This document shows positions 24,996-38,100 of a stretch of DNA of 64,000 nucleotides, in pieces. The first letter of the stretch is position 1; each line of letters begins with the position of its first letter. This DNA comes from Manis javanica (lineage: Eukaryota; Chordata; Mammalia; Pholidota; Manidae), in NCBI RefSeq assembly GCF_040802235.1, contig NC_133167.1:9912501-9976500 (forward strand), given 5' to 3'. A model generated the notes under the pieces. That model ran no database searches. It worked only from the letters and a program-made list of their open reading frames with translations, and was not told the DNA's origin. The translations under genes and the position numbers were made by a program.

Positions 24996-26837
24996 CCCAA
25001 GAGGACTATTCTTAAGCCCTAAGACCTCACGGAGTCGCCTTGTTAGGTTTTGGACTTGCTTAGTACCCGTCACGTCTTCCTTTATTGTCCTCCCTTGGAG
25101 TAGGAATGTCCATCTATGCCTGCCCCACCAATGTATTTTAGAAGCACATAACTTGTCTGGTTTCACAAGTTCACAGCTAGAAAGGAATTTTTCCATGGGA
25201 TGAATCATACCACCAGTCTCACCCATAACTGATTTAGATGAGATTTTGAACTTTAGGTCTTTGAGTTGATGCTGGACTGAGATTTTGGAGGTTGTTAGAA
25301 TGGAATGAATGTGTTTTTCATGTGACAAGGATATAAATTGTGTGTTTGTGGGCGGGGCACCTAGGAGCAGAATGCTGCAGACAACATTCACAAATGTGCA
25401 TTATAAGTAGCAAGGTGCTATCCAAGGTACAATGTCAGTGTGATTCCTGAATCCTTGACTCTGTTTTAGAAAGATCACTCCAACTGATACCTGTGTGGAA
25501 AATGGCACTTAAGTCTTCAGAGGCAGAGTTAAAACAGGCTGAAGTATTTATAAATCTAGTTTTAAGCTGGGCAAAATATGCTTTTAACAGGTTATTCTCA
25601 GGGGAAGCTTTCAAGTTTCAAGTTCATGGGCCCATGAATTGAGCTTATAATTGACGGTAGTTGACTTTAGCTTGAAGTAAGTTGTTAAGATCTTGGAGGA
25701 CATGATTTTTTAAATAAAATTTTCAAGTAATACTGGTAAATTTATACTCTCTGATTATCTGTATTTTCCTAGTCCCATATTTCAGGTCCATAAAAATACA
25801 AGTCCATGTTTTATTTTGAGAATGTTGATAGTGAAACAATTGTATTATCACCTTGCAGTATAACATAATTATAGCCTGATTCCTGTGATTGTAGGGACAG
25901 AACCATTCTTTGCCATTTTTCCTTTCCACAAGTGATCTATGATATTGCGGAACCTTATACAAGCTGTTTTCCTATCATGGACACTTGATAATGGCTCTTC
26001 TAGCATCTATTTGTCTCATTCCAATGATTCCCAATTTCCATCCTTCTATCTGCTTACTTGAAGGGAAACAAATACCTTCCTATCCTCCAGGAGACGGCAT
26101 GCAACCTAGGCTAAACCAACCACAACTTTCTATGTCCTTGGCCAAGGTAGATTACTTGTGTAGTGCTGAATAGGAATACTGAATGGGAGTTGGGAAGGTT
26201 AACATGCTGGAACATGTTCCAAATGTATTTTTTAAACAATACGCTGCCTCAAATCAAATATGTTTGAATCTTTCCTTTATAATATATTAAATATGCAGGT
26301 ACTGAGAGATTGAGGCATTTCTGAGAGTACTTGCTGCAGTGGGTACTCTGATTTTAACAACCATGCTTTTCAAGGAGCAAGAGGTCTATGAGTTAGACTG
26401 AGAAAGATGGCAGAGAATAGTGTGATATCTTCCCCACGTGCTACATCTCGCGGTCAGCTGTCTAAGCCCTGTGAAGGATGGGTCTGCAGATAAAAGCTGG
26501 AAGAACCAGTTTCATAAGGAATTATGAAGACACAGAGGTAAGTAGAGGAACATTTATCATCATTAGGCCCTGTGGCTTTGGGGGCTCTGGGAAGCCAATC
26601 TGGGACCTATTCTCAGTAACTGATACCAAGTAGGTAGATTTACAGAATGGATAGTCCCTCTCAGGTTCAGGGGCATATTCAAGGCAGCCCAGAGCAAAAT
26701 ACCATGAGAAAATTCAGCTGGCAAGAAGCATTTCCAGGGGCTTCTAGAAATAATTAGGATAGATCTTAAATGGAGATCATTCTGGACACAAATGAAGATA
26801 AAAATGCAGTGGAATTTGAGCAATTACTATTAATATT

Positions 26838-26905
26838 CACACACACATACATATGTGTATATATATATATATGTATGTATAATGTATAATATATAATATA
26901 TACAT
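26838..26905. repeat. (CA)n/(TA)n microsatellite
   Basis: Short acacacacatacata followed by gtgtatatatatatatatgt and degenerate ataatatata runs. Intergenic. Confidence 0.85.
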
Positions 26906-29789
26906 CTTATAAAATACTTTTTACCATCTAGAGGCCATATACATTAAACTCCAAAATAAGGAGCAATTCGTAACTAATGGAGGGATGATGCACTGGAAAA
27001 TGCACAAGATTTTTGAGCAGAACTTTAAAGGTTCAAAAAGGGGACCACTTTGGATCAGTTAGTTGCTTATCTTAAATTCCAGAGAGTTTGTGAAATTAAA
27101 GTAATAACATTTACTAATTACTTATGACATATTAGGTATTTAATGATAAATGTGAAGATTTTTACTTGTCCCTTCCCTCAATATCAACAACTTAAAACAT
27201 TACCTAAATCCCAGGCCACAGCTTTATCCAATTAGACTTGTGATAACAGAAGATCTGGAATATTTGGACAAAAGGTGCTCTGAAAACCAGCATCACTATT
27301 GCATAAGAATTCAAAGCAACGGATATGTAAGTCCTCTTACTTCTCATTCCATTTTTAGAAAACTAAAGCACCAGGTCTGCAGCAGTGATTTATTTGGCCA
27401 CATTATTTCAAACTTGAGGCATACAGACTTGGGATAATTAGCTAATAAATTTTGTTATTTTATAACCAACGGAAAAGGTAATCCTTCCATACTCTCCATG
27501 TAGGTCATTCTCAGGTTCTTTTTAGTACAAATGTGGTGAGAATAATTAGCCAAAAAGTTTTATTATTTAGAGAAGACATAAATGCCAAAAGATGATTATA
27601 ATTTTCCCTATATTCTCATTCCAACCAGATCAGAACGTATTTATTAATAATCACTTGTGACATAATTCACAAAGCATATCCTCTAGAACAATAGTACATT
27701 TACTTATCTCAATAGGACCACATGCAGGTCCCAGCATCCCTGGAAATAATTATACAGCATCAAACGCAGTGAGTTTAAAAATCAGAATCCATCTTAAATA
27801 CTGAAAAGTACATTTGCAAACTAGCCTCTCAAAATGCTCTCAATTTATGAAACCCTGAACTCAGAGGAATGCTTTTTTATATTGAAAATTGTAAATGAGC
27901 TCAGGAAAAAATATATTCTAAACCAGATACTCAGATGAGCATGCAAACATTGACAGCTCTAGCATTTCCATATAGGAAGTGTAGTTTAGTAGGAGAAAGA
28001 ACGTATCATGCAGTGAAAACATACTTACTTTATAGACTGTTTATGTTTAGCTGAAGGTGCTTTCGGTGGAGGGGGTAACACTTCTGCCTCTCAAGCCCTT
28101 TGACATTCCCCATCTGCAAATATATTTTCTTTCATGGAAAACTGGGTGGCTCTTATGAGGAGAGCTGGGCCATTGTCATTACAACTCTCATCAGTTATTC
28201 CAATAAAGGAGAAAAATATGTTAGAGTTAAAGCCTGTCATTTGAAAATCCTTTTCTGGTAATAAAAGAGAAATTGTGGTTGGTTTGTATGTGTCTCTCTG
28301 TCCAGATCTCAAAATGAACCCAGAGAAAATCCAAAGATTGCCAAACCTACGCAAAAGAGGGCAGGAGAGTGAACTTTTACAATCCCACGTAACATGCCCT
28401 CAAAGGGCACTGAAAGGACCGCTTAATTCTTTGACAATGGAATCGGCTGCCTGACAGATTTAACTTGAATGCCGCTTTCATTGCTGAACGGACACTTAAG
28501 CACCCCTGAGCCCAGGCATTCTGGGAACAGCGGAACTAAGTACACGGTCCTTGTTCCCTAGGAAAGCATTCTTATATACCAATAACTCCAACACTCAGAG
28601 GCTAGTCATGGCAAATGACTCAAATATATATAGAGGTTCTTTTTACCTTCTTTTCTTCTTTATCATGGACAAGGATATCTTTCTTTCTCTTTTATCGTGT
28701 TCAATTTTATAGTTAATGAAACATTTGTGTGCTTGGATGTGTATGCAAATGAATTAGCTATTTCCTATGAAGAAATGCTAGCTCTCGATACAAAAAGATC
28801 CGTGCAGAATTATGGCCGAAACATAAACAGCAGCACACGAATCCATTGCTTCAAACTGGAGACTCTCAGCAGAAGACAGCAACACAAAAGAACAGTTTTC
28901 TAGCAGGGCTCTGTCACAGTTCACGCGTCAGACCAGGCTGTGTCTGAAAATCCCGTTATTTATTTGTCTTCCTTACTTTAAAACGAAAGACTTGAACTCA
29001 GATAAGAATTAGAGCTTTCCTTCTGGTTGGACTTTTAATAATATACACAAGGGACTGAAGATTAGGCCGGAAATGTAGAGTAGGTCCAGCTCACGGATGC
29101 CTTGAAACATAAGAATAGGAAATGTGAACTTCTTCAGACAGTGAACTATACAAATGCCTGATGTGACATACCTCACCACATTGGGCCGTTCAAAATTGAA
29201 GGTAAAGCCTGCTAACAAGATTCGTTTTTCATAAATTGTCTATCTATAATGTTATAATGTATATTTTCCAGCAACAGATGTCCCTCTAAAGAGACTTGCT
29301 TTCAGATATACAGACTCACATTCTTCTATTTCTATCCTCCTCCTTCAAACCAAATCTAAACGGTCCCTGTAGATATTTACAATGCTGTCTAAACAAAATG
29401 TTTACTTATATCCAATGCTTAAAAAAAAATTTTGGTTCACATTTGCAAGCATTAACTCAAATGCGTAAGAAAGCAGCTGATGCTGTTCTAAATACAGGCC
29501 ACCTTCTTTTCCCACGGGCGTCAGTCAAGCCTGAGGGAGTGGCTGAGAGAAGCACCTTTGAGAAAGGGAGGCTCTCTGCTGCATGGTGAGCAAAGGGCCC
29601 TCAGAAGGCAGAGAGGCTGCCCTTGGGCTCATCAAGAAGGGCGGCTCATGCAAGAGGGCCTTTTTACATCGCACAAGTCAACACTGATTCCAACCTTGAC
29701 CCAGCACATTCTCAATGAAACAGTGGGAGGTCAGGGACACTGACTGACCACCAGCTCTACCACAGGCCTTGAGCTAGTTTTTCTTTAGG

Positions 29790-29995
29790 TGTATTTTTTT
29801 CATTTCAGTCTTTCAGTATATTTCCATGTTATAGCTGAGGAGACAAACTCAAGTGAAATGACCTGTTCATAGTAACAGAATGATGAGCTGAACATTGTCT
29901 TTTTCCAAAGCCCACGCTCTTTGCCAAACACCACGTTAAGTGGGTCTTCTCTCCCACACTCCTGTAGGTGAGGATATAAGCAGCCTTTGTTTGAA
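29790..29995 (-). repeat. MIR SINE, antisense
   Basis: tatttccatgttatagctga, ggagacaaactcaagtgaaa, ctgttcatagtaacagaatg and cccacgctctttgccaaaca match antisense MIR order. Confidence 0.55.
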
Positions 29996-31284
29996 ACCTG
30001 CCGTCCACCCTCTGCAGGAAGGGGACACCAGGCTGTGGTAAGGGGCTGTGGGTCACCACCAAGGATCTGCTTGAGGACAAGCCTAAACTGAAAATCCCTC
30101 ACCTTGTACACATACAGCAATCCTTCAGGGTGAACCACATGAAATCACTTTTTATAGGTCAAAACTGCCAATTTCATATGATTCAAACTAATTGTTTTTT
30201 CACGGTAATAATCCAAGAGTTAGTAACACTGCTATTCCACTTCCTGATGGAGATTTTCCTGGTCTAGAAAAGAAGTGTGTGCGTCCTTTTGCCTCAGGCA
30301 CAGGAGAAAACAAGTCTCCTGTCACCTGGGGAGCAATGCACAGCACCATCCATCCCTCCAGCAACACTTGCTCCGCTGAGGCGACAGGAAAAAACCACAT
30401 CTCGACTGAGCAGAAATTCAGGCATTCCCCCTTGAATTGCTTTTCCCATAATTAAAGACGTGTTTGAATCGTAGAAATACTTTTAAAGAACAAAGTGTAT
30501 AAGATGAAGAAAAATACTAAACCACAGAAATTTCCAAGGGGTCGTTGCACATTTGGCATCAGCCCACACCTGACACTTGAAAGGTCAGCCCACTGGAGGG
30601 GCCGATGGGAAGCGTGTCTGCGCTTCCTCTTACTGAAGGGGCACTGGCTTCTTTGACTGACACTCTCAGTACTCAATTTACATTTGGGGGGCATTTGTCA
30701 ACTCCCCCAATATGTATGAATCCCTGAAATTTTAGTAGGTACATCAGAACACCCTAGGGAATATTTCGACCTGTAAGATATTTTTAAGAAACATTTAATA
30801 AATTCTAGTTTTTCTAGTAAAAATACCTCATTTTCTTTCTCAAGGATTTCTTTTTCAAGGATTTCAAGAACAATTTTGAAATTCCACTTAATTGGTGGAA
30901 TTTGCATCTTGCTGCTTCTCAGTAGAGATTTCCATGTCTGTGCAGGCCAGATGAGGCCTTAATTAGAAATTGACAGCTTTGCACAGGGGAAAATGTGCTG
31001 ACAACCTGGCCTGATTCAAAGCCCTGACTATATTACGTGTTTACGAAGCCAAACCAAAATTTTATCCAAAGGCCTGAATCCACGAGAACTCACGAGAGGT
31101 GAGTGCTCAGACTACCCCCTGCATTTATTTTCCAATCAGTTGCCTAGGAGAAGGTGAATTGAACAGTTGTTTTGTCTAGTGGAAGAATGCCCCTAACTAT
31201 AATAATGAAAAAATTTGCCTTGAGTGTGTGAATTCTTTCTCAACTGTTAAATCCTTCAAATCCAAACCGCTGATGCAGTGTCCA

Positions 31285-31495
31285 CAAATAGTATTAACTA
31301 CCCTACCAATGCATTAGGCTCATTATTATCTATTAACTTATTCGATCCTCACAAACTCCCCCCATACTATTATCTATTCCATTTTATAGATGCAAAAACT
31401 GAGTCAAACTGTTTGAATTCGCAAGGTCCCATGTCCAAGAAGTGATTGAGCAGGAGATTAAAACAGACAGGCTGAGTCTTAAGTCCATGATTTTA
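31285..31495 (-). repeat. MIR SINE, antisense
   Basis: ttattcgatcctcacaaact, ttatctattccattttatag, atgcaaaaactgagtcaaac and aggtcccatgtccaagaagt follow the antisense MIR core. Confidence 0.6.
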
Positions 31496-33484
31496 ATCGC
31501 CAAAATACTGTCACTCATGAGAAACTGGCTGTCTGGCAGTCCCTCCCCCCACCAAGTAAGGATTAGTATGACAGTTTGATGGCCACAAAGCATAATTGCC
31601 CCCTACTTGTCCCAGGAAACTGCCCCTGCAGAAGCCCCTCCACCCAAAGCAATAAGCAATCGTTTGTTTGAAAAGTCCCCAAACTGTTTGCTTGCCCACT
31701 TGCAGCCAACCAAGAGCCACCAAATATACTTGAAGACCAACTGGAGAGTCCCCCCATTTCCAAAGCTCCCACCTGAAAAGAACACTTGTCAATCAAAGAC
31801 CATCCCAGTATCTCATCTTTTCACTTTCTGAAACTCACTCCCCTGTGAAACTTTGAACTCTTGCTGAAATGAAGGTGACAGCAATTTCCCTTGCCACCAT
31901 CTACAAATGAGCAGACTTTGTTAATTTAGTCTCAGACTTAATTTTGTCTTTGATAACCAACACCAATCGGCTGGACCCTTTTGATTTATGGTTATGTTAA
32001 AATAGCAAAATTCAATGTACTCACAATTCTTAGACTTTCAACACACTGAAATTACCATAAACTTATCAAAACATAAAGAGTCCAATCTAGTATGACTATT
32101 AAGAGGCATAATGGAATGTTAGATTCTTGATAGGTTGTGTTGTTATAATAAATCATTCTAACATGATTCCCAATAGAAGGATCCGTAAAGAAAAACAGAA
32201 CTGTCTATTATTCACCTCACTAACCTGTGTCCTAATAAATAGGTGGTAAAATTTCTCTACACTGCATCAGGATTAATGAGTTATGTCATTTATCCCAGAC
32301 ATGCCAAGATGCTGCTATACTTTAAGTCATACCCAAATCAGCGTGGTTACGTATTCCCACATGACCCTAACTTTTAAGGACACAGAATAAAAAGTTTAGT
32401 CTTTGTACCCCCTTTTTGTAGCTGTAGGAAGCAAGAACTTATCTGCCAAAAGATAAACACTGCCACCTGCTGAGGTAAGACATTAAAAGCATGCAAGCTT
32501 CTGTACTTCTTGGAAAATAGCAACATTTTCTACTTACCTTTAGTGAGAACAGTAAAGAGTGTTTTCTTCTTAATTTCTCAGTAGAATACATGGACATCTG
32601 ACATTGGCACATTCTTGATTAGGGTCTCACAGCCCTAAGAGAACAGCAGCAAAGCACGTTTGCTCACAGATATACATCCACCATTTCCCCAAAGGCAGAG
32701 TAAGTAACAGTCCTTATTCTCACGGCATTTCCAGCTTCCACACACTTTTCTGGGATTCCCGTCTCCGACACGCCCGTAAACAGTTATAAACTCATTTTTA
32801 AGTTCTAAGGAATACAACTTGAAACTCAACCCCTAAAAGAGCACGAAAATCCTAAAAGCAGCATTCCCAAACATCGACTGCTCTCATGTAACCAAGCCAA
32901 AGGCAAAAAGAATCAAACCATTGATTTTTATGAGAAAAATTTTTGAGGGCTTCCAGGTCTTGTCATTTCAGAAACTTTCAGTGCCGATTGCACCCTCCCT
33001 TCCTGGGCCAGATTTTATGCTATAATAAAAATATGTTTTTTTCTATCATGATTTAATTATTTCATTGTTCAGGTTTTATTTTTTATTTCAAAGATGCCAA
33101 TTGCATTAGTTACAAGAAGCATCAGAAATTAACTGACGCGCTCAAAAGTATACTCTCGGTTCTAAAATAAAAGAAATTCCCAAACTTTCATAGCCAGCTT
33201 TCCCATCAAAAAATTAATCAACTTGTTTGTAAACATAGCTTCTAGCATAGTGTCTCAGTAAGTAATTGGTGAAAGATTTAATCCAACTATTACTATATCC
33301 AAAGAGTTAACAACCAACATCTTTATGGCTATGTCATTTTCCCGGTAAGGTCGATGCTTGATTTCTCTTTAAATAATATGCCTCCAAAAGGCAAACACCA
33401 AGTGTATTATTCTGTGAAGACCAAGAAAACTGATCACTTACCACTTGCAAAAGATTATGAAAATGGATTGAAAATTCAGTATTC

Positions 33485-34130
33485 TGTTATTGGAATGAAA
33501 TTCACATAACATAAAATTAACCATTTTCGGGGCTCTCTTGTCCCCTCCCGGCGTGAGCCAGGAGCACTATTCTCTCACTTTATTTCTAAGTAAAAGCCTG
33601 TACCTTGCTCTCCTAAAAAAAAAAAAAAAATTAACCATTTTCAAGTGAACAATTTATTAGCATTTAGTATATTCACACTATTATGCAGTCACCACCACTA
33701 ACCCCAAAACACTCTCATTACCCCACAAGGAAGCTGCATCCATGAAGCACTTGCTCCCCATTTCCTCCTATCCCTGGTCTACATTCTATCTCTATTGATT
33801 TACCTATTCCAGATATTTCATATAAGTAAAATCACACAATATGTGACTTTTGTGTCTGGCTTCTTTCATTTAGCATAATGTGTTCAAGATTCACCCATGT
33901 CACAGAATGTGTCAGTACTTCATGTTTATGGCTGAATAATATCCCATTGTATGAATATATCACAGTTTTTTTATCCACACCCCCATTGGTGGACATATGA
34001 GCTGTGGTGAAGAGTGTTGTAAACATGCATGTACATATGTTTAACTACCAGTGTTCAATTCTTTGGGCTATGAGTGGAATTGTTGGGTCATATGGTAAGT
34101 TCAGTTTGACTTTTTGAGAAATCTAAATAT
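33485..34130 (-). mobile_element. L1 3' region, antisense, split by a later insertion
   Basis: In reverse orientation the text matches late L1 ORF2 and 3' sequence: aatgaaattcacataacata, tttagcataatgtgttcaag, ttcacccatgtcacagaatg, atatcccattgtatgaatat and ggaattgttgggtcatatgg. The copy is interrupted at 33528 by a small poly(A)-tailed insertion. Confidence 0.75.
33529..33630 (+). mobile_element. Small poly(A)-tailed retroinsertion with target-site duplication
   Basis: An 86-bp body (ggggctctcttgtcccctcc to gtaccttgctctcct) ends in 16 A's. It is flanked on both sides by ttaaccattttc, with ambiguous flanking A's (33513-33528 and 33627-33642). AGTAAA at 33589-33594 lies about 20 bp before the A tail, like a variant poly(A) signal. 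The target reads TTTT/A on the nicked strand, as for L1 endonuclease. The body resembles the R end of an endogenous retrovirus LTR. It is inferred to be an L1-mobilised 3' end of such an RNA. Confidence 0.7.
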
Positions 34131-34226
34131 TGATTTTCAAATCAATAACAATAACAACATATAAGGTGGAGTTGCCAAGTAGCAGAGAATAAGTTCTGAT
34201 TCCCATGAATCAAGTAATGACCAACC

Positions 34227-34314
34227 ATAATCTAATCTAATCTAATCTAATCTAATCTAATCTAATCTAAACCATAATCTAATCTAATCTAATCTAATCT
34301 AATCTAATCTAATC
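34227..34314. repeat. (ATCTA)n pentanucleotide array in two blocks
   Basis: Two runs of aatct/taatc pentamers are separated by aaaccata. The spacer repeats the left flank (ccaaccataatct), so the whole block of flank plus repeat seems to have duplicated in tandem. Confidence 0.9.
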
Positions 34315-34394
34315 GGGATCAGGGAACTCACCAGAATGAGTAGAGCTGTGGAGAGGAGACTTTTCTGGGGCAGAATCTATATTCCTTTTTACCA

Positions 34395-34735
34395 GATAGG
34401 TAGACCTGGTCCATATTTATGCTAAATGAAGTAAGAAAGATAAAGACAAGCATCATATGATCTCACTTACATGTGGAATCTAAGAACAAACAAAAAACCT
34501 ACTAAACTCAGAGATACAAAGAAGATTGGTGGGTGGCAGAGGTAGAGGGTGGGGAGTGGGCAAAATGGGTGAAGGGAGGCAAAAGTACAAACTTACATTT
34601 ATAAATTAAATCAGTCCTGGGATGTAATGTACAACATAGTGACTGTAGGTAATAATACTGTATTGCACATGTGGAAGTTGCTGGGAGAGTAGATCTTAAA
34701 AGTTCTTATCACAAGAAAAAACACACATCACAAAA
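34395..34735 (+). mobile_element. L1 3' end, sense
   Basis: tatgctaaatgaagtaagaa, catatgatctcacttacatg, tggaatctaagaacaaacaa, then ggtagagggtggggagtggg, gtaatgtacaacatagtgac and gtaataatactgtattgcac are typical late ORF2 and 3' UTR of L1. It ends next to the DAW1 poly(A) site. Confidence 0.8.
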
Positions 34736-34744
34736 ATAGACATA

Positions 34745-35106
34745 GAATTCACAAAAAACTTTATTCAACAGATTTTAAATTAATAGTCTTCAAAGAGGAA
34801 TTGAGGAGACACATTGTTATATTACTGTGGTTTCATCATCAGTATCATGATTGTACGAGAAATAAAATGGGGATAGCTAGTGACATTTGCTAAACATTAT
34901 GCTCTTTCCTGTTGTCGTCTTCAAATAATATCAAGGATGATATAACTTCCTGAGTTTTAATGGTCACAATATCTGTGAGGCTAAAGAGAATGTATAAATA
35001 GTTGACTTGTGGAAAAGAGGAAATATGAACATAGCTTGCTCACTATCTGTGAAGTTCCGATTCTTGCTCACCACAGCAAGTTTGCTTGCCCATCAGCTCT
35101 CTTCAG
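34745..35106 (-). other. DAW1: DAW1 3' UTR (inferred)
   Basis: Sequence downstream of the DAW1 stop on the - strand, ending after the AATAAA at 34760-34765. It is about 360 bp, A/T-rich and free of recognised repeats. It borders the L1 3' end at 34395-34735. Confidence 0.6.
34760..34765 (-). promoter_or_regulatory. Poly(A) signal of DAW1 (candidate)
   Basis: The + strand tttatt reads AATAAA on the gene strand, about 340 bp after the stop. It is followed by aagttttttgtgaattctat, which offers a T/G-rich downstream element. Confidence 0.6.
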
Positions 35107-35141
35107 TCAACGCCATATCCTGCAGGTATTATCCTTGCTGC
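35107..35141 (-). CDS. DAW1: DAW1 exon 13, C-terminus and stop
   Basis: The acceptor on the gene strand is gttttactag. It encodes [11 protein letters not shown] then TGA (35107-35109 on the gene strand). The short final coding piece ends the last WD repeat, which closes the propeller. The site was found by matching the expected ending, and phase and acceptor agree. Confidence 0.95.
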
Positions 35142-38100
35142 CTAGTAAAACAAATTTCACAAAACTATTTTTTCTTTATTTTATGCACTTTCTCTTTTTA
35201 CAAGCTGACATTTTCTGGGTCATTGTAAACTATCAGGGTGCCAACTGTGCTATATTCTCAGCACCCAGCTGCAGAGCCCTTGCACAGCTCAGGTATTTTG
35301 GGAGTCGGAATCTTTTTTGCATGATTCCTGTCAGTCATAAATTGGTCAAGGGCATGCCTACTCACACCAACAAGGTTCATGACCTCTTAGAATTAGAGAG
35401 GACCTGAGAGTGTGACCACTTCACCCACCTCCTTTGCTTATGCCCTCTGCGTTGCCCTAAAAATCGCCACCAATTTTTAGTGGAAATACAGTGACTTGGA
35501 ATATCTCCGGGTTTGGGTAACTGGCTTCTGAAGAAGCATAACATTCCACTTTGGAATACTTCAAAATGTTAGCAGATTCATCTTATCATAAGTCAAAATG
35601 TGAGACTCGCATGCCCCACCCTCCCCATTACTATGATGGCCACTTTTCCAAGGTGGCCTACCCAATGGGCACCTGTCACATTCTATCTCTGACGATGACA
35701 ACCCTGTGCGGAGCTGTGCTGGCCATTGCTGGCTTTCTAAACTTCAGGGACCAGGCACCTAACATCAACATAAGAAGTGTGGGGGCTCCTTGGACCAGGG
35801 AAGCTTGTGAAATATGTACATTCCACCAAAAGGCAACTTGTATTTTAAAAAATGTAATAACCACACTGGCCAGTTATTGATTCCAGTTGTGATTCTGAAC
35901 CCCACCTCATGCAGTCCTTGAGAAATGCATGCAGTTAATCACCCTGGGGGTCCACGGAGAAAATAGGACAGAGCAATTCAACCAAAGTGACTGTTCTGCT
36001 GATGGCAGGACAGAGGTGTCCCCAGTCTAAGAAGCTCGTGGGCCAGTGGTTAGCAATTTGGAGCTTTGGATACACTAAATAAATCCATGATATCTTAAAA
36101 GAGCTCAGGAATTCAAGCGTCAGCATTAAAATAAGGCCAGTCAATATCCCTTCCCTAGACTCCCCAGAGTCGCTCCTGGTGAGGGAGGAGGCACTGCAGA
36201 GCTGGCCTAACGTGAACCACATGGACCAGGAGAGGCTGGACTCTGACAAACAGCCCTGGCGACCTTCTTGCTCCTTGGCAGGAGCTCCCTGAAGGAGACC
36301 CCAGGGCCTCTATCGCTGGTCCCACCCATTTCCTTGTCACGGGAAAGGATTTTACTTTGTGTTCACAATAAAATACATGACTTATTTTGGCACTGTCTTA
36401 GGAGTAACTAATTTTATTAACACTTGCAAATTGTAAGGACAAAGAAAGTAATCTCTAATTTTAGAAGTTATCCATAATTAGGGAGAAAGGAGAGGTATTT
36501 TAGGGCAAAAAGGAGCTTTTTCTCAGCACTCCAGAAGTAATACGACTAGCAAGCTACTTAGTCACCCAATATGTAAATCCAAACTTGCATGCAACATTTA
36601 ACTAATTAGGCCAGTTAAGCAATTTTCAGATTTTCTCAGCACAATGAGAATCACTGAGAGCGGGCTGACCCAGTCCTCTGCACTCTGTTAGGGTGTCTCC
36701 CTACGCTGTGGCCCCAACTCCCTGCCAGGTTAGTCACTGCACTAACATTATTCCATGTTCTTGCCATTTCCTCCCTTTCCACAATCTAAACCTATCCTCA
36801 ATCCAATTCCTGCTAAATGTTGCTAACATGATTGAATCACAATAAATTGCTACTGGTTGAAAAATGCTCAATATTTGTTCTCTTGCCCAAATAGTAATGT
36901 GCTAGCAAGGGGGCATCTGAAGAGAAAACAACTTAGCTCAGAATAAATCTCTAATGGGCTAAATCCAACTGCGGGAAACTCGGGGTACTGACTTGTTTTA
37001 GTTACCAACACTTACTGACATCAACTGAGTACCAGCCATTCCATGGACAATGCCAGGGAAACACAGTAACCAGTAAGGCTGGCTACCCAATTGCTACTTA
37101 GTCTACAGTGACTACCATTCAAACTTCACAAAGCCTTACAGTCAGCGGCAGAGCTCAGTTCTGTGGTTCCTCGATGCAGCTACAATTAAATAACGGATAT
37201 AGAAGGCGCCAAGAAGAGCCAAGGACCCCAGAAGAGGGTAGGGGAACTCGTTGGCCTAGGAACTCTAACAGCCGATTTAAAAGGAAAAACGAGCTGTGGT
37301 GTTTCTTTTTCCAATACCTGTAATGATCATGTTGCCTTGATAGCTGAAAGCACAAGAGAAGATTTCGTCATTGTGCCCCTGAAGAATCTGCAGGCACTGA
37401 CCAGTCTGAGCGTCCCAGATTCTAGCTGTTTTGTCAGAACTGCCAGTTAGGAGACGATTCCCCTGGGGGTTGAAAGAAATCTACAAAAGAGAAAGAAATA
37501 TGTGTAATTTGCTTCCCAGTGTATTTTTAGTCAGCAAAAAGGGACATTACTAAGCACCTTTCAGCTTCCCAACCTGGCATATTTTCTTATATAAAACAGT
37601 CTCATCACGATGGGAAAAATTTGGCAGGGACTAATTCTTGAAAATTTAAGTCTGGACAGAAAAGTTTAATTGCTTACTCTCACAGTTCTCAGCAAAAGGC
37701 CCGGCTCCCTTATAATTCAAGTATTCCCCACCCTGCTTCTCTCCAAAGACTCATGATGCAGGTTTCCGCAGGCAAAGAGACGGAGTCCTGGTGTGGATGA
37801 GAACACAGCCAAGCTCCTTCATAGCCAAACCTTGATGTCATCTCTGCAACCCAACTTTCTGTGGTCAAAAGCTTATGGATTTACAAGAGGATTTTCTGTT
37901 TATTGCTGTTCAAAGTGTAGCACTTTCCATAAATGTGTTCTGAGTGTTCTGAGCACCTCCTAAGTGTCAAGGAATCATCCAATGGTGTGTAAGGCTTAGT
38001 GAGGTCTAGGCCCAAGGCCATGTCTTTTTCTAATCCCTGTGTTGCCCATATCTAGTACAATGTCCAGCACAGTGGAAGCTTTCAAAAGCATTTGTTGAAT

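Larger units (their letters stand above)
18070..33480. other. Intergenic SPHKAP-DAW1 spacer, mostly unassigned
   Basis: This lies between the two convergent gene ends. Apart from the separately listed L2, L1, MIR, hairpin and microsatellite elements, I recognise nothing coding and no structural RNA. An A16 run occurs near 22609-22624. Open frames up to 157 codons exist (for example 24918-25391 on the - strand) but show no family similarity. Enhancers may well be present but cannot be read from one sequence. Confidence 0.55.

Noticed and set aside
24918..25391. 157-codon - strand open frame, the longest in the window
   Set aside because: No recognisable family, no splice or promoter context, and its end overlaps repeat-like sequence (24830-24995). 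Probably a chance frame.
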